Source: Mucilaginibacter tundrae
Lineage (GTDB): Bacteria; Bacteroidota; Bacteroidia; Sphingobacteriales; Sphingobacteriaceae
Length of the DNA stretch: 64,000 nucleotides
Assembly: GCF_013408825.1 (NCBI RefSeq)
Contig: NZ_JACCBZ010000006.1
Coordinates: 310,001-374,000 of the forward strand
Reading direction: 5' to 3'
Part shown: piece by piece, positions 33,645 through 41,556 of the stretch
How the letters are laid out: each line of letters starts with the position of its first letter
How positions within the stretch are numbered: position 1 is the stretch's first letter
Translations under genes and position numbers: made by a program
The notes under the pieces: generated by a model
Told to the model about the DNA's origin: nothing
The model's input: the letters and a program-made list of their open reading frames with translations, nothing else
Database searches by the model: none

Positions 33645-34127
33645 TCATTCTACATAATATTTCTGTTCAACCTTTACTGTGCCTTCGCTGTTATCTGTTT
33701 TGATGTAAACGTGCACTGTGTACAGGAAATTATCAAAAATATAGATATTATTGAATTGATCTACTCCCTGAAAATTCTTTTTTAATTCGGCAGATTTTGC
33801 CTGTCCTATCAGCTCGAGAATATATTTTGTATTAGTACTGGTATAAGTAACAATGTGCAGTACAAGTGGAGTGCTTGTTTTAATGCCATCGCCCATAATT
33901 ACGCTTTCGCACTTTGAGGTGGCTGTTGTGCCTACATAATGCCGAAGTGTAAACCCATTCACTTCCTGACTGTACTCCTCTTTAAATGGCTTGCCCGAGG
34001 TTAGGAAATAGTTGGCATCAGTAGTATTTATGGTAGCCAGATTGGTTAGGTCGGACATGGAAACGCTTTGCGCATGGGACGTCATCGCGCTTGAGCATAA
34101 AACCAGTATTACCAATAGCTTTTTCAT
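33645..34127 (-). CDS. Secreted hypothetical protein, 160 residues
   Basis: A signal peptide (MKKLLVILVLCSSAMTSHA, cleaved near SHAQ) is followed by a mixed alpha/beta domain with no family recognised (LTNLATINTTDANYFLTSGK, SAELKKNFQGVDQFNNIYIF, TVHVYIKTDN). First gene of a two-gene unit with the DUF6263-like gene, whose coding start lies 62 bases downstream. Both products are exported, so a shared envelope role is likely. Confidence 0.65.
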   Translation of the reverse strand: MKKLLVILVLCSSAMTSHAQSVSMSDLTNLATINTTDANYFLTSGKPFKEEYSQEVNGFTLRHYVGTTATSKCESVIMGDGIKTSTPLVLHIVTYTSTNTKYILELIGQAKSAELKKNFQGVDQFNNIYIFDNFLYTVHVYIKTDNSEGTVKVEQKYYVE

Positions 34128-34214
34128 TGTATCAAATATATATTATTTTTATGAGAGGTGCGAGGTGAAAGAGCGGGGAGCGGGTCTTTTTGCTGGTGGA
34201 AATACATGGCGCTT

Positions 34215-34280
34215 TGACTCACCCCGACCACGGTGCGCTGGTCGCCCCTCTTTTCGCCTGCGGCAGAAAGAGGGTGTAGA
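34215..34280. repeat. Half-element of the ACTCACCCCGAC family
   Basis: GACTCACCCCGACCACG, then GTGCGCTGGTCGCCCCTCTT and CAGAAAGAGGGTG. It lies just downstream of the stop of the DUF3810 gene. Confidence 0.75.
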
Positions 34281-34293
34281 ATTTATTTTTTGA

Positions 34294-35415
34294 TTATTTG
34301 CCTTTATCATCATCAACCGGCACCCTGCTTTTGGCTCGCTCCCTTTCCCACGACATTACCAGCCTTACCATGCGGTTATAGGTTTGCAGGCCGTGCGGTT
34401 GGTTATTTGCCTTTAAAAAGTCGTTATAAAACAGGCTGCTTATTACATCTATAGGGCTTTCGTGCGAGATCCAGTAATTGCGTTCGGCAACAAAATCCAG
34501 ATGTACTTGTGGTAACACCCGCTTTTTTAGTTGGATCTGCAAGGTACTGTCGCGCATGTGCAGATCACCCATGCATTCGTCAACCAGTTCGTGCCAGGCG
34601 GAGTAGCGCAGCAGGTGGTCGTTCGATTTGATGCCGATTAGGAAACCTACAAAATTTGCTTCGTCCTCGGGGCCGTAACCCATTTGATGCGACATCTCGT
34701 GACAAGCCACAAATGGCCGCAGGAATACCGGCATCTGGTAGTTGATCTGCGATTCGGTGGTGTAGGGATTGTAGTAGCCTGATGTACCGAGGTAATTGAT
34801 GACCGGGGTAAACAGGGATAGTTTGATATTGGGATGGTAAGTTTTAAAATCCGCGGAACTATCGGACATGGCCTGTACTGCTTTGATGGCGGTTTGGATG
34901 ATGGCTTTGTTGCCTTGCTGCAAATCGGCAGGGGTTACGCGCTGGCGGGTGGCGTTGGCACTGTCGATTGCCAATTGGCTTAGGGTATAGAGTTGTTGGG
35001 TGGTATAGTCGCTATCGGCCAGTTTTAACCGTTTACCTGCGGATGGGCGGAAGTAATTCAATCCCCATAAAAAATAAAAACTTAAGGTTGCTATTTGCAG
35101 GGCGATGATGATGCCTAAGGCTAGTATACCGGCAGGCTTAAACTGCTTTTTAAACAATAAGCGTATCAGTTTAACAAAATAATAAACGATGAAACCAATG
35201 GCCACGAGGTATAAAATATCGCCGACGCTAAAAGGGAACAGGTTAAATATAGGGTGAAGAATGTGGCAAATTATTGGGTAAATGCCTGTGGAATAATAGC
35301 GCTCGATGATTAAAGGATAGTACTCTAGCCATTGCAGCAGGAAATAAACTGCCGCAAGTATTGCTATAATAATGATCCGTTTTTTTAAGATGCTGCTTTG
35401 GGGCCTTTTGCGCAT
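34294..35415 (-). CDS. DUF3810 membrane protein with HExxH motif
   Basis: 373 residues. Three hydrophobic segments occupy residues about 10-130, followed by a soluble domain carrying HEMSH (in CHEMSHQMGYGPEDEANFVG), which has the form of a zinc metalloprotease motif with a downstream acidic EDEAN. This fits DUF3810, a Bacteroidota family with metallopeptidase-like sequence but no proven substrate. The soluble part is expected on the outer face of the inner membrane. Confidence 0.82.
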   Translation of the reverse strand: MRKRPQSSILKKRIIIIAILAAVYFLLQWLEYYPLIIERYYSTGIYPIICHILHPIFNLFPFSVGDILYLVAIGFIVYYFVKLIRLLFKKQFKPAGILALGIIIALQIATLSFYFLWGLNYFRPSAGKRLKLADSDYTTQQLYTLSQLAIDSANATRQRVTPADLQQGNKAIIQTAIKAVQAMSDSSADFKTYHPNIKLSLFTPVINYLGTSGYYNPYTTESQINYQMPVFLRPFVACHEMSHQMGYGPEDEANFVGFLIGIKSNDHLLRYSAWHELVDECMGDLHMRDSTLQIQLKKRVLPQVHLDFVAERNYWISHESPIDVISSLFYNDFLKANNQPHGLQTYNRMVRLVMSWERERAKSRVPVDDDKGK

Positions 35416-35452
35416 GTGGTAAATATAGCGGATAAATTATCTGCAGAAAAGC

Positions 35453-35488
35453 AAAAAAGCCACCGGGATTATCTCCTGATGGCTTTTA
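35453..35488 (-). terminator. Rho-independent terminator of the DUF2911 gene
   Basis: AAAAGCCA (35455-35462) and TGGCTTTT (35480-35487) form the stem, with an A-run that reads as a T-run on the minus strand. It lies 21 bases after the DUF2911 stop. Confidence 0.7.
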
Positions 35489-35509
35489 TACATAATTGTT
35501 ACTTGTAGC

Positions 35510-36028
35510 TTATTTTGTTTTTACCGGCACTTTAAGTTCGTCCCACATCAACTCAAAACCATCGCCGTTAATTTTATAAACCAAACGCTCGTGCATAACA
35601 GATGCTTTAGGCTTTACAGTTACACGTAAAACATCTTTTGATGCATCATACTTAAATGCGCCCCATTGGTTGGCTACGCTATTAAAAATGATCGTCCATG
35701 TTTTTTCGCCGGGAATGGCGAAGAAATCGTATGTACCAGCAGGTAAGGTCTTTCCTTCAACCGTAATGTCTTTAGTAGTGGTAAAGCGGGTAGCTTCATT
35801 AGCACCGGTGCGCCAAACGGCATTGTAAGGCACTAAGCCGCCCCAAATTTTGCGGCCCTTTACAGATGGGCTGCCATAGTTAATAGTAATGGTTGCGCCA
35901 TTAACCACGCCGCTAACGCTATCGCGCGGGCTGGCAATGGGTTTGGTTGTTTGTGCCATAGCGGCACTGGTAAACATACAGGCCACTACTAAAAATAGTA
36001 CAGCCTTTAAGCGAAATGTTGTTTTCAT
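35510..36028 (-). CDS. Secreted DUF2911 protein
   Basis: 172 residues. A signal peptide ends near SAAMAQ. The mature domain has the DUF2911 hallmarks: VNGATITINYGSPSVKGRK, IWGGLVPYNAVWRTGANEAT and TLPAGTYDFFAIPGEKTWTI. The family is confined largely to Bacteroidota and its role is unknown; a periplasmic location is expected. Single-gene unit with its own terminator. Confidence 0.88.
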   Translation of the reverse strand: MKTTFRLKAVLFLVVACMFTSAAMAQTTKPIASPRDSVSGVVNGATITINYGSPSVKGRKIWGGLVPYNAVWRTGANEATRFTTTKDITVEGKTLPAGTYDFFAIPGEKTWTIIFNSVANQWGAFKYDASKDVLRVTVKPKASVMHERLVYKINGDGFELMWDELKVPVKTK

Positions 36029-36110
36029 AATCAGACAAATAAAGTGATTTATAATGTAAAGATAGGATTAGCGTCATATTGTTACACAAACCGCAAGAAA
36101 TTTTAATATT

Positions 36111-36215
36111 ATGGCATTAGCATTAATATTGGCACGAATTATGAATAATATTTATTACAGGAAACCCACATTGCAGTTAGGAATTGACCTGAATAAGGTT
36201 AAACAATTGTTGTGA
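36111..36215 (+). CDS. Small ORF of 34 residues with its own terminator
   Basis: An ATG at 36111 opens a 34-codon frame whose product starts MALALILARIMNNIYYR and ends LNKVKQLL; an internal ATG at 36141 would give 24 residues. Eight bases after the stop is a strong terminator, and the next large gene starts 72 bases downstream. It is therefore a self-contained transcription unit or a leader with attenuator. No family recognised, no clear promoter motif; real expression is unproven. Confidence 0.4.
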   Translation: MALALILARIMNNIYYRKPTLQLGIDLNKVKQLL

Positions 36216-36222
36216 GTTTTTT

Positions 36223-36250
36223 ACCCTTGCCGCGAGGCAGGGGTTTTTTA
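36223..36250 (+). terminator. Rho-independent terminator after the small ORF
   Basis: CCCTTGCC-gcga-GGCAGGGG followed by six T. Oriented on the plus strand, 8 bases after the small ORF and 38 bases before the ArnT-like gene. It would stop any transcript entering from upstream. Confidence 0.75.
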
Positions 36251-36287
36251 TTTTCTGATTTTCGCGCAGTATTATTTACTTTGCTGC

Positions 36288-37946
36288 ATGAAGGTACAAA
36301 ACAAGCTATTTTACATATTATTGTTTGTTTTAGCGCTGATCGTCAATTTTTCAGGCATCAATGTAAAGTTTTTCACGGACGACCCGGGGCTGTACGCTTC
36401 CATCGCTAAAAACCTCATCTACAAAAAAGACTATTTACAACTATTTACCTATAACCAGGATTGGCTGGATAAGCCGCACTTTCCGTTTTGGATGGTGCTA
36501 TGCAGTTTTAAACTGTTCGGTATAAGCGAATGGGCATATCGGTTACCCGCGCTTTTATTTTTTATGCTGAGCGCGTTGTATACCTGGCTGTTCAGCAAAA
36601 GATATTACGGCGCGGAAGTTGCCGCGATGGCGGTTTTAATATTGATGACCTCGCTAAGCATCATTATGAGTAATACCGATGTACGCGCCGAGCCTTACCT
36701 TATGGCTTTTGTTATTGGCAGTATATACCATGTTTCACGATTGCACGAGCGTTATAAACTCTCGGATCTGATATTGGCAGCCCTGTTAACCGCCTGCGCT
36801 TTAATGACCAAAGGGCTATTTGTAATGGTAGCCATTTATGGCGGCTTACTTGGGCAGGTTTCGTTTGAGCGGAGGTTTAAAAGCCTTTTTAGCTGGAAGT
36901 GGCTGTTTTTGGCTTTGCTGATCATCGTGTTTATTATGCCTGAGTGTTATGCGTTGTACATACAGTTTGACGCGCATCCTGAAAAGATTGTTTTCGGCAG
37001 GCAACATGTATCAGGCATCCGGTGGTTTTTGTGGGACAGCCAGTTTGGGCGGTTTGTAAATAACGGGCCGATCACCCGGAAATCTGCCGATGTATTTTTC
37101 TTTGTGCATACGTTGCTTTGGGCCTTCGCGCCCTGGTGTTTGATGTTTTACTACGCCGTGTTTAAAAGCCTTAAAAGCATCTACCAAAAACAAAAACTGA
37201 CTGAATATTATACCCTGAGTGGCGGTTTGTTATTGTTGTTGTTGTTTTCGGTATCGAAATTTCAGTTGCCGTTTTATACCAATACTATTTTCCCGCTGTT
37301 CGCGGTGATCACCGCGCCGTATTGTTTTAAGCAGCTGAGCAGCGCTGGTAGCGCATTCCGGCTGGTTGGGCAATGGGTTTATATTGTTGCTTTCCCGGTT
37401 TTGGTGTTGATCATTAATTATTTTTCAAAGCCTGATCAGGAGTTGTGGTTTTATGTAGATGTGCTAATTGCTATACTGGTAATTGCCTTTATCTGCTATA
37501 AAATCAAAGTAAATCACATTAAGGTTTTCCTGCTGAATTGTACGGTGGTGCTGTTTGTAAATTTTTATTTGAACACCGTTTTTTATGAGCAGATTACCGC
37601 TTATAAAGGCCAGATAACCGCCGCGGATTATTTGAACCAGCCTAAATTCGACCACCTGCATATTTATTCGCTACGTACCGAGAACAACATCTTCCAGTTT
37701 TACAACCATAAGCATGTTGATTTTATCCCGCTGGGAGATTTCCAAAACTTTAAGCCCGTTGATAGCGCGGTATTTTATGTAAACCAACCATCCATGGATA
37801 TTTTGGTGCAGAGCCATGCACAATTTAAGATATTGCAAACTTTTACCGATTATCCGCAAGAAAATATATTGCCAAAGTTTGTGAATAGGGCAACACGGGA
37901 GCAGGTTTTGGGTAAGGTTTATTTGATTGAGAAGCAGGGTGATTAA
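36288..37946 (+). CDS. ArnT-like (GT-C) membrane glycosyltransferase
   Basis: 552 residues, about 11-13 membrane helices. It shares with the gene at 26885-28609 the N-terminal pattern IVNFSGINVKFFTDDPGLYA, the loop DWLDKPHFPFW, and the KIVF-R-HVSGIRWFLWDSQF region, so the two are paralogues. Acidic residues in the first loop are as expected for a polyprenyl-phosphate sugar transferase acting in the periplasm, on lipid A or protein. Its start is separated from upstream DNA by a terminator, so a promoter should lie between 36250 and 36288. Confidence 0.82.
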   Translation: MKVQNKLFYILLFVLALIVNFSGINVKFFTDDPGLYASIAKNLIYKKDYLQLFTYNQDWLDKPHFPFWMVLCSFKLFGISEWAYRLPALLFFMLSALYTWLFSKRYYGAEVAAMAVLILMTSLSIIMSNTDVRAEPYLMAFVIGSIYHVSRLHERYKLSDLILAALLTACALMTKGLFVMVAIYGGLLGQVSFERRFKSLFSWKWLFLALLIIVFIMPECYALYIQFDAHPEKIVFGRQHVSGIRWFLWDSQFGRFVNNGPITRKSADVFFFVHTLLWAFAPWCLMFYYAVFKSLKSIYQKQKLTEYYTLSGGLLLLLLFSVSKFQLPFYTNTIFPLFAVITAPYCFKQLSSAGSAFRLVGQWVYIVAFPVLVLIINYFSKPDQELWFYVDVLIAILVIAFICYKIKVNHIKVFLLNCTVVLFVNFYLNTVFYEQITAYKGQITAADYLNQPKFDHLHIYSLRTENNIFQFYNHKHVDFIPLGDFQNFKPVDSAVFYVNQPSMDILVQSHAQFKILQTFTDYPQENILPKFVNRATREQVLGKVYLIEKQGD

Positions 37947-37955
37947 TGGGCTGCT

Positions 37956-38093
37956 ACCACAAGCGCAATGTCATATAGCCTCCTCTAAATCTCCCCCAGA
38001 AGGGGAGACTTTAGCTTCGTCCACATTTTTTTAAGTCCTCTCTGCCGGGGAGGATTTAGGTGGGGCTTAACTTAATGACATTGCGCTTGTGGT
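37956..38093. repeat. 19-bp perfect inverted repeat around a palindromic element
   Basis: The arms at 37956-37974 and 38075-38093 are perfect reverse complements over 19 bases (ACCACAAGCGCAATGTCAT). They enclose the short palindromic element at 37977-38068, leaving 2 and 6 spare bases. This looks like one palindrome nested inside another. Confidence 0.8.
37977..38068. mobile_element. Short palindromic element with leuS-insert-type ends
   Basis: About 92 bp. The left end AGCCTCCTCTAAATCTCCCC differs from the leuS terminal repeat by a single base, and continues with CAGAAGGGGAGACTT, the same hairpin as in leuS. The right end (GCCGGGGAGGATTTAGGTGG, then GGCTT) is the mirror with a few differences. 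No coding capacity. Nested within a 19-bp perfect inverted repeat. Confidence 0.75.
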
Positions 38094-38127
38094 AATTAAT
38101 TAGCATGGCTGGTAAACCCAGCATAAC

Positions 38128-38183
38128 CCACAAGCGGGACGCTTGCGGTAGCGGTGGTCATGCTGAGAAACTCGAAGCATGAC
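38128..38183. repeat. Two adjacent short palindromes
   Basis: CAAGCGggaCGCTTG lies within a 21-base stretch (38128-38148) identical to 39902-39922. It is followed by GTCATGCTGAG (38157-38167) and CTCGAAGCATGAC (38171-38183), which pair through GTCATGCT/AGCATGAC. Both are dispersed intergenic repeats. Together with the nested palindrome at 37956-38093 they fill most of the 360-base gap between the ArnT-like gene and the lipoprotein gene. Confidence 0.7.
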
Positions 38184-38306
38184 ACCCTCTTCATCTTACC
38201 GACATCAGTTGCTAAAATACTGACCACTGGCTGAAATTCAGGGGTTTAATAATTACTGTAGCACTTTAAGCTTAAATTTCGTAATCTAAATTATAAACCT
38301 TTAATT

Positions 38307-38750
38307 ATGAGAAACCTTTCAATCCTACTGTTGGTAATTTTATGTTTGAGTGCCTGTAAAAAAGGCTCAAATAATTTGCCAATTACGCCCGCTTCGTTGT
38401 CTGGTAGGTGGATTCGGCAGTCTTCCACCACTAGGTTTTACACAAATGGAAAACTCACCAATACCGCTACAGTTACCTTTAATACAACTGGCAATAGTTT
38501 CACTAATCCTAATATTGCTATTTATTTTAGCGCCCAAAATATCGGCACTTATTTACAACCCGGGCTTAGCGGTGTTCCATTTACCTATGTGATTTCCGGA
38601 AGTCAACTGACTATAGATTTTGGCAGCTACGACACCAATATTCCTATCCGTTATACTATTAAATCAGTAACAAGTACGCAATTAGAATTAGTGGATGGGA
38701 CGTCCTCCGGAGATGGGACAATAAACGATACCGTTTATCTTAAAGATTAA
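38307..38750 (+). CDS. Lipoprotein with lipocalin-like domain
   Basis: 147 residues. The N-terminus MRNLSILLLVILCLSACKKG has a lipobox (LSAC) with Cys17 as the likely lipidated residue, and the following KK fits Bacteroidota lipoproteins. The mature part (ASLSGRWIRQSSTTRFYTNG, FTYVISGSQLTIDFGS, ELVDGTSSGDGTIN) has the strand pattern of small lipocalin-like beta-barrel proteins. Function unknown; probably anchored at the outer membrane. Confidence 0.75.
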   Translation: MRNLSILLLVILCLSACKKGSNNLPITPASLSGRWIRQSSTTRFYTNGKLTNTATVTFNTTGNSFTNPNIAIYFSAQNIGTYLQPGLSGVPFTYVISGSQLTIDFGSYDTNIPIRYTIKSVTSTQLELVDGTSSGDGTINDTVYLKD

Positions 38751-38993
38751 GGAAAGTGTTTGATAAGCGGGGTGTCAACTTGCATGTTATTATTCGACCT
38801 AATTTGTCGTTCTGACTTCTATGTTAATTTAATGTCACACGCGGCAAGCGCCAGTAAAGGAGGTTTATTTGATAACTAAGTAAGCTCCAGTGCTTTTTTT
38901 TAATAAAGTGTTCCGGCCCGCTCATTGCTGCATTTTGTCAGGCATTTGCGCGCTTTAAAGCCTTCTCATTCTCAACTAAATAAACGCTATATA

Positions 38994-39023
38994 CCGCAGG
39001 GCCATCTTCGAGAAACCCTGCGG
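38994..39023. terminator. Strong hairpin downstream of the DUF1579 gene
   Basis: CCGCAGGG (38994-39001) pairs with CCCTGCGG (39016-39023). It lies 13 bases beyond the minus-strand stop at 39037. There is no clear T-run, so this could be a repeat or an mRNA 3' stabiliser rather than an intrinsic terminator. The rest of the gap 38751-38993 shows nothing recognisable. Confidence 0.45.
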
Positions 39024-39036
39024 GACTGAAAATAAC

Positions 39037-39612
39037 TTATATATGTTTAAATGTTATTTCCATAAGCTTAATTTCTTTTCCGCCGGTGATGTCATACATA
39101 GCAGTTACCTGCGTATGATCATCTACCATTTTAAGTGTCTCGCGCATTTTCATTTCTTTTCCGGTCATCGGATCCAGTTCTATACCAGTAAGGGTGATCG
39201 TTTTCGTAGCAGCATCGTAGGGTCCTTCCATGTTGAGTACACCTGTGCCCATGTTATCTACATACGAGCTGAAAAACAATTTCTTCATATTGTCATAGCC
39301 TGTGATAGATACCGCCTCATAGGGCATTCCATTGAAAGACGCGGAGATATTACCTTGCTGGTATCGTCCGCCAAGTATCATCTTATAATCTACAGTACCG
39401 GTGCTTTTCGACGGCGGTTGGCCGGGGGCCATCCACAAAGTTATATACTCCGACCACTTACCATTAGCTGCAGCCAGTATCTTCTGCATGTCGCCCGGTG
39501 TCATAAAGTCCGTATATTTTTTCATCGCATCTGCATCCTGTGCCAAGGCCCGGCTACCTATTGAAATTAAGCTTATACAAGCTAATAAGAACAGAATTGT
39601 CGTCTTTTTCAT
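39037..39612 (-). CDS. Secreted DUF1579-like protein
   Basis: 191 residues from the ATG at 39612, which gives a good signal peptide (MKKTTILFLLACISLISIG, cleaved near ALAQD); the TTG five codons upstream is rejected. The mature domain (LAAANGKWSEYITLWMAPGQ, MILGGRYQQGNISASFNGMP, EAVSITGYDNMKKLFFSSYV) matches DUF1579, a beta-barrel-like family in which members bind or sense small ligands. Its role here is unknown. Confidence 0.8.
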   Translation of the reverse strand: MKKTTILFLLACISLISIGSRALAQDADAMKKYTDFMTPGDMQKILAAANGKWSEYITLWMAPGQPPSKSTGTVDYKMILGGRYQQGNISASFNGMPYEAVSITGYDNMKKLFFSSYVDNMGTGVLNMEGPYDAATKTITLTGIELDPMTGKEMKMRETLKMVDDHTQVTAMYDITGGKEIKLMEITFKHI

Positions 39613-39690
39613 GTGGTTTGTTTTCAATAAAAATATGAAAAATATTTCACCGGCAAGACATTTTCAATATTGAGTTAAGGTTTAAATAAA

Positions 39691-39804
39691 CTATTTCGAC
39701 GGTGCTGTCGGAAACGGATGGTAATAAGAATAAACCTGCCATACTAAAAGTAAAAGGGCTACCCAAACGCAAACCACGTTGCCCAAGAAAGACGGTTTGT
39801 TAAC
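39691..39804 (-). pseudogene. Possible remnant of a membrane protein C-terminus
   Basis: On the minus strand a 37-codon frame without a good start reads NVVCVWVALLLLVWQVYSYY before a short polar tail and a stop at 39691. This looks like a last transmembrane helix of a lost gene. The frame is closed upstream by TAA at 39805-39807. The evidence is weak. Confidence 0.25.
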
Positions 39805-39960
39805 TTATTTAACGTCTTTTGATTCTGATCATTGAACTTTCTACGAGTTTCAACCGCCCCCCCGCTTGGTTGAATAGCATACTAGTAAACTAAGCCTAAA
39901 TCCACAAGCGGGACGCTTGCGGGAACGGGGAATCGCACTTGCCCAACGCTTTTAATAACT
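39805..39960. other. Non-coding gap with a short repeat
   Basis: Between the DUF1579 gene and the fumarylacetoacetase-like gene (348 bases in all). Apart from the possible remnant at 39691-39804, it contains a C-run (seven C, about 39857-39863) and a 21-base stretch (39902-39922) identical to 38128-38148. No gene or RNA was recognised. Confidence 0.5.
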
Positions 39961-41025
39961 TTATCCATTTCCACCTTTGCTTCCGCCTTCAACATCGTTA
40001 TGTTTTTCACTGGTCGAAGCATAGCCTAATATTTTTTTTAACTCCAATATCGAAAAATCGCTATCCGCTTGTTTGATGATATTTCCCAGCATGCCTAAGC
40101 CTGTAACCTCCATTTCAACCAAATCATTAGGTTGCAGCCATTGGGCTTGGTAGTTGGGGTTGTTTAATTTGGCGGTGCCGTTGAGCTCCAGGAAACAACC
40201 TGTACCTACTGTGCCGGAGCCGATGACATCGCCGGGGAAAACATCGCAACCATAGGCGCAACGCTCAATGATCTCGGCGAAAGTCCAGTCCATATCCGCC
40301 ATAGTGCCTGCGGATACCTGCTTGCCATTTACGTGGCATACCATTTTTAAATTATAGTTGTTACCGGTATGGCCGGATTTGGTTGGCACTTTGTAAGCTT
40401 CCAGTTCATCAGGCGTTACCAGCCAGGGGCCAATGACGGTAGAAAAATCCTTTCCCTTTGCCGGACCAAGATTCAACAGCATCTCTTCCATTTGCAGGGT
40501 GCGGGCGCTCATATCATTCATAATCATATACCCGGCGATGAAACTGTCCGCCTCAGCGGCACGGATATTACGCCCTTTTTTGTTTAGTACCACGGCTACT
40601 TCCAACTCAAAATCCAACTGCTGGAAATGGTCGGGCATACATTCCACTTCGCCGGGGCCTTGTATGGCGTTATGATTGGTGAAATAGAATATCGGGTACT
40701 GGTCGAACTCGGGTATCATCCCTGCTCCCCTATTTCTGCGGGCGGTTTCTACATGCTGACGGAAGGCATAAGCATCGCGGCATGAGGTAGGGTGCGGCAC
40801 AGGTGCTATCAATTCAAAAAACAACTCTTCCCGGGCTTCCAGCTTCCCGCTGCTGATGGCGGCATTTACCTTTTGCGCGCGCTCCATTAGTTCATCACCA
40901 CCCCACAAAAACCCGTTCATATTATCAGGTATCAGCTTATCGCAGGAGTTTAGATTATAAATATGCCCGTTTATGTAAATACCAAGGTGCTCCCGGTCTT
41001 CGGTTTTGTAGGATACTAATTTCAT
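39961..41025 (-). CDS. Fumarylacetoacetate hydrolase family protein
   Basis: Likely the last step of tyrosine catabolism: splits fumarylacetoacetate into fumarate and acetoacetate. 354 residues from the ATG at 41025 (MKLVSYKTEDREHLGIYING); an earlier in-frame start is rejected because the added sequence is repeat-like. Signatures of the family are PISY-type DAYAFRQHVETARRNRG, FELEVAVVLNKKGRNI, MIMNDMSARTLQMEEM and PGDVIGSGTVGTGCFLELNG. It is divergent from homogentisate and hydroxyphenylpyruvate dioxygenases, which is the context expected for FAH. A different acylpyruvase activity cannot be excluded. Confidence 0.88.
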   Translation of the reverse strand: MKLVSYKTEDREHLGIYINGHIYNLNSCDKLIPDNMNGFLWGGDELMERAQKVNAAISSGKLEAREELFFELIAPVPHPTSCRDAYAFRQHVETARRNRGAGMIPEFDQYPIFYFTNHNAIQGPGEVECMPDHFQQLDFELEVAVVLNKKGRNIRAAEADSFIAGYMIMNDMSARTLQMEEMLLNLGPAKGKDFSTVIGPWLVTPDELEAYKVPTKSGHTGNNYNLKMVCHVNGKQVSAGTMADMDWTFAEIIERCAYGCDVFPGDVIGSGTVGTGCFLELNGTAKLNNPNYQAQWLQPNDLVEMEVTGLGMLGNIIKQADSDFSILELKKILGYASTSEKHNDVEGGSKGGNG

Positions 41026-41110
41026 GGTTATGGTTATTGGTTGATCAAAGCTAATGCTTTTAGTTGATTTGTGAAGTGGTTGATTAGGTTGATTTGTTAT
41101 TCGCACGCAG

Positions 41111-41247
41111 ATTACTCACCCCGACTGCGCTGCGCTGGTCGACCCTCTCTTCGCCTTCGGCGGAAAGAGGGTGAAGTTCTTTTTTGTTTTACCTCTTTTC
41201 CGCAAAGCGGAAGAGAGGGTGGTAAGCGAAGCGAAACCAGGTAAATA
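41111..41247. repeat. Paired palindrome of the ACTCACCCCGAC family
   Basis: The left half carries ATTACTCACCCCGACTG, then CTCTTCGCCTTCGGCGGAAA and GAGGGTG. The right half is the inverted version with CTTTTCCGCAAAGCGGAAGA, then GAGGGTGGTAAGCGAAGCG. Same family as 20768, 32587 and 34215. Confidence 0.8.
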
Positions 41248-41453
41248 AAACTAACCGACTTTAGGTGTCACAATGGAACAAAACACATAAAAAACGTGCA
41301 TTTTTTGATGTTTTTTATCAATTTTGACGTCGATTTTGAGGGTTTTTCGCGCAAAAATGAGGCTTTTTTGGGCTAAAAACCGCTAAATTCAGGCTAAAAA
41401 TAGATGTAATATCGCTGTTTTCAGGGTGTTTTAGGGGCTTTTTAGGGCTAAAA

Positions 41454-41497
41454 GTGTACCAAATGTACCATTTTGTTCCACTTATTTGGTGGTACAC
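41454..41497. promoter_or_regulatory. Inverted GTGTACC/GGTACAC sites near the hmgA promoter
   Basis: GTGTACC (41454-41460) and GGTACAC (41491-41497) are mirror copies 30 bases apart, with a further GTACC at 41465-41469. They end 18 bases before the -33 element, a place where an activator would bind. Confidence 0.4.
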
Positions 41498-41514
41498 CCA
41501 ACCAAAAATAACCC

Positions 41515-41545
41515 TTGCATACTACACATTTAAAGCCTAATTTTG
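41515..41545 (+). promoter_or_regulatory. Promoter upstream of the hmgA leader
   Basis: TTG (41515-41517) and TAATTTTG (41538-41545), separated by 20 bases, match the Bacteroidota promoter in both sequence and spacing. The start of transcription should lie at about 41550, giving a leader of roughly 230 bases before hmgA. Confidence 0.65.
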
Positions 41546-41556
41546 GTTAAACCAAT

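Noticed and set aside
38784..38879. 31-codon ORF between the lipoprotein and DUF1579 genes
   Set aside because: No recognisable motif, no terminator or promoter nearby, and composition like other spacers.
39850..39870. C-run as a phase-variable tract
   Set aside because: Seven C in a spacer with no nearby promoter or start codon whose frame or spacing it could change.
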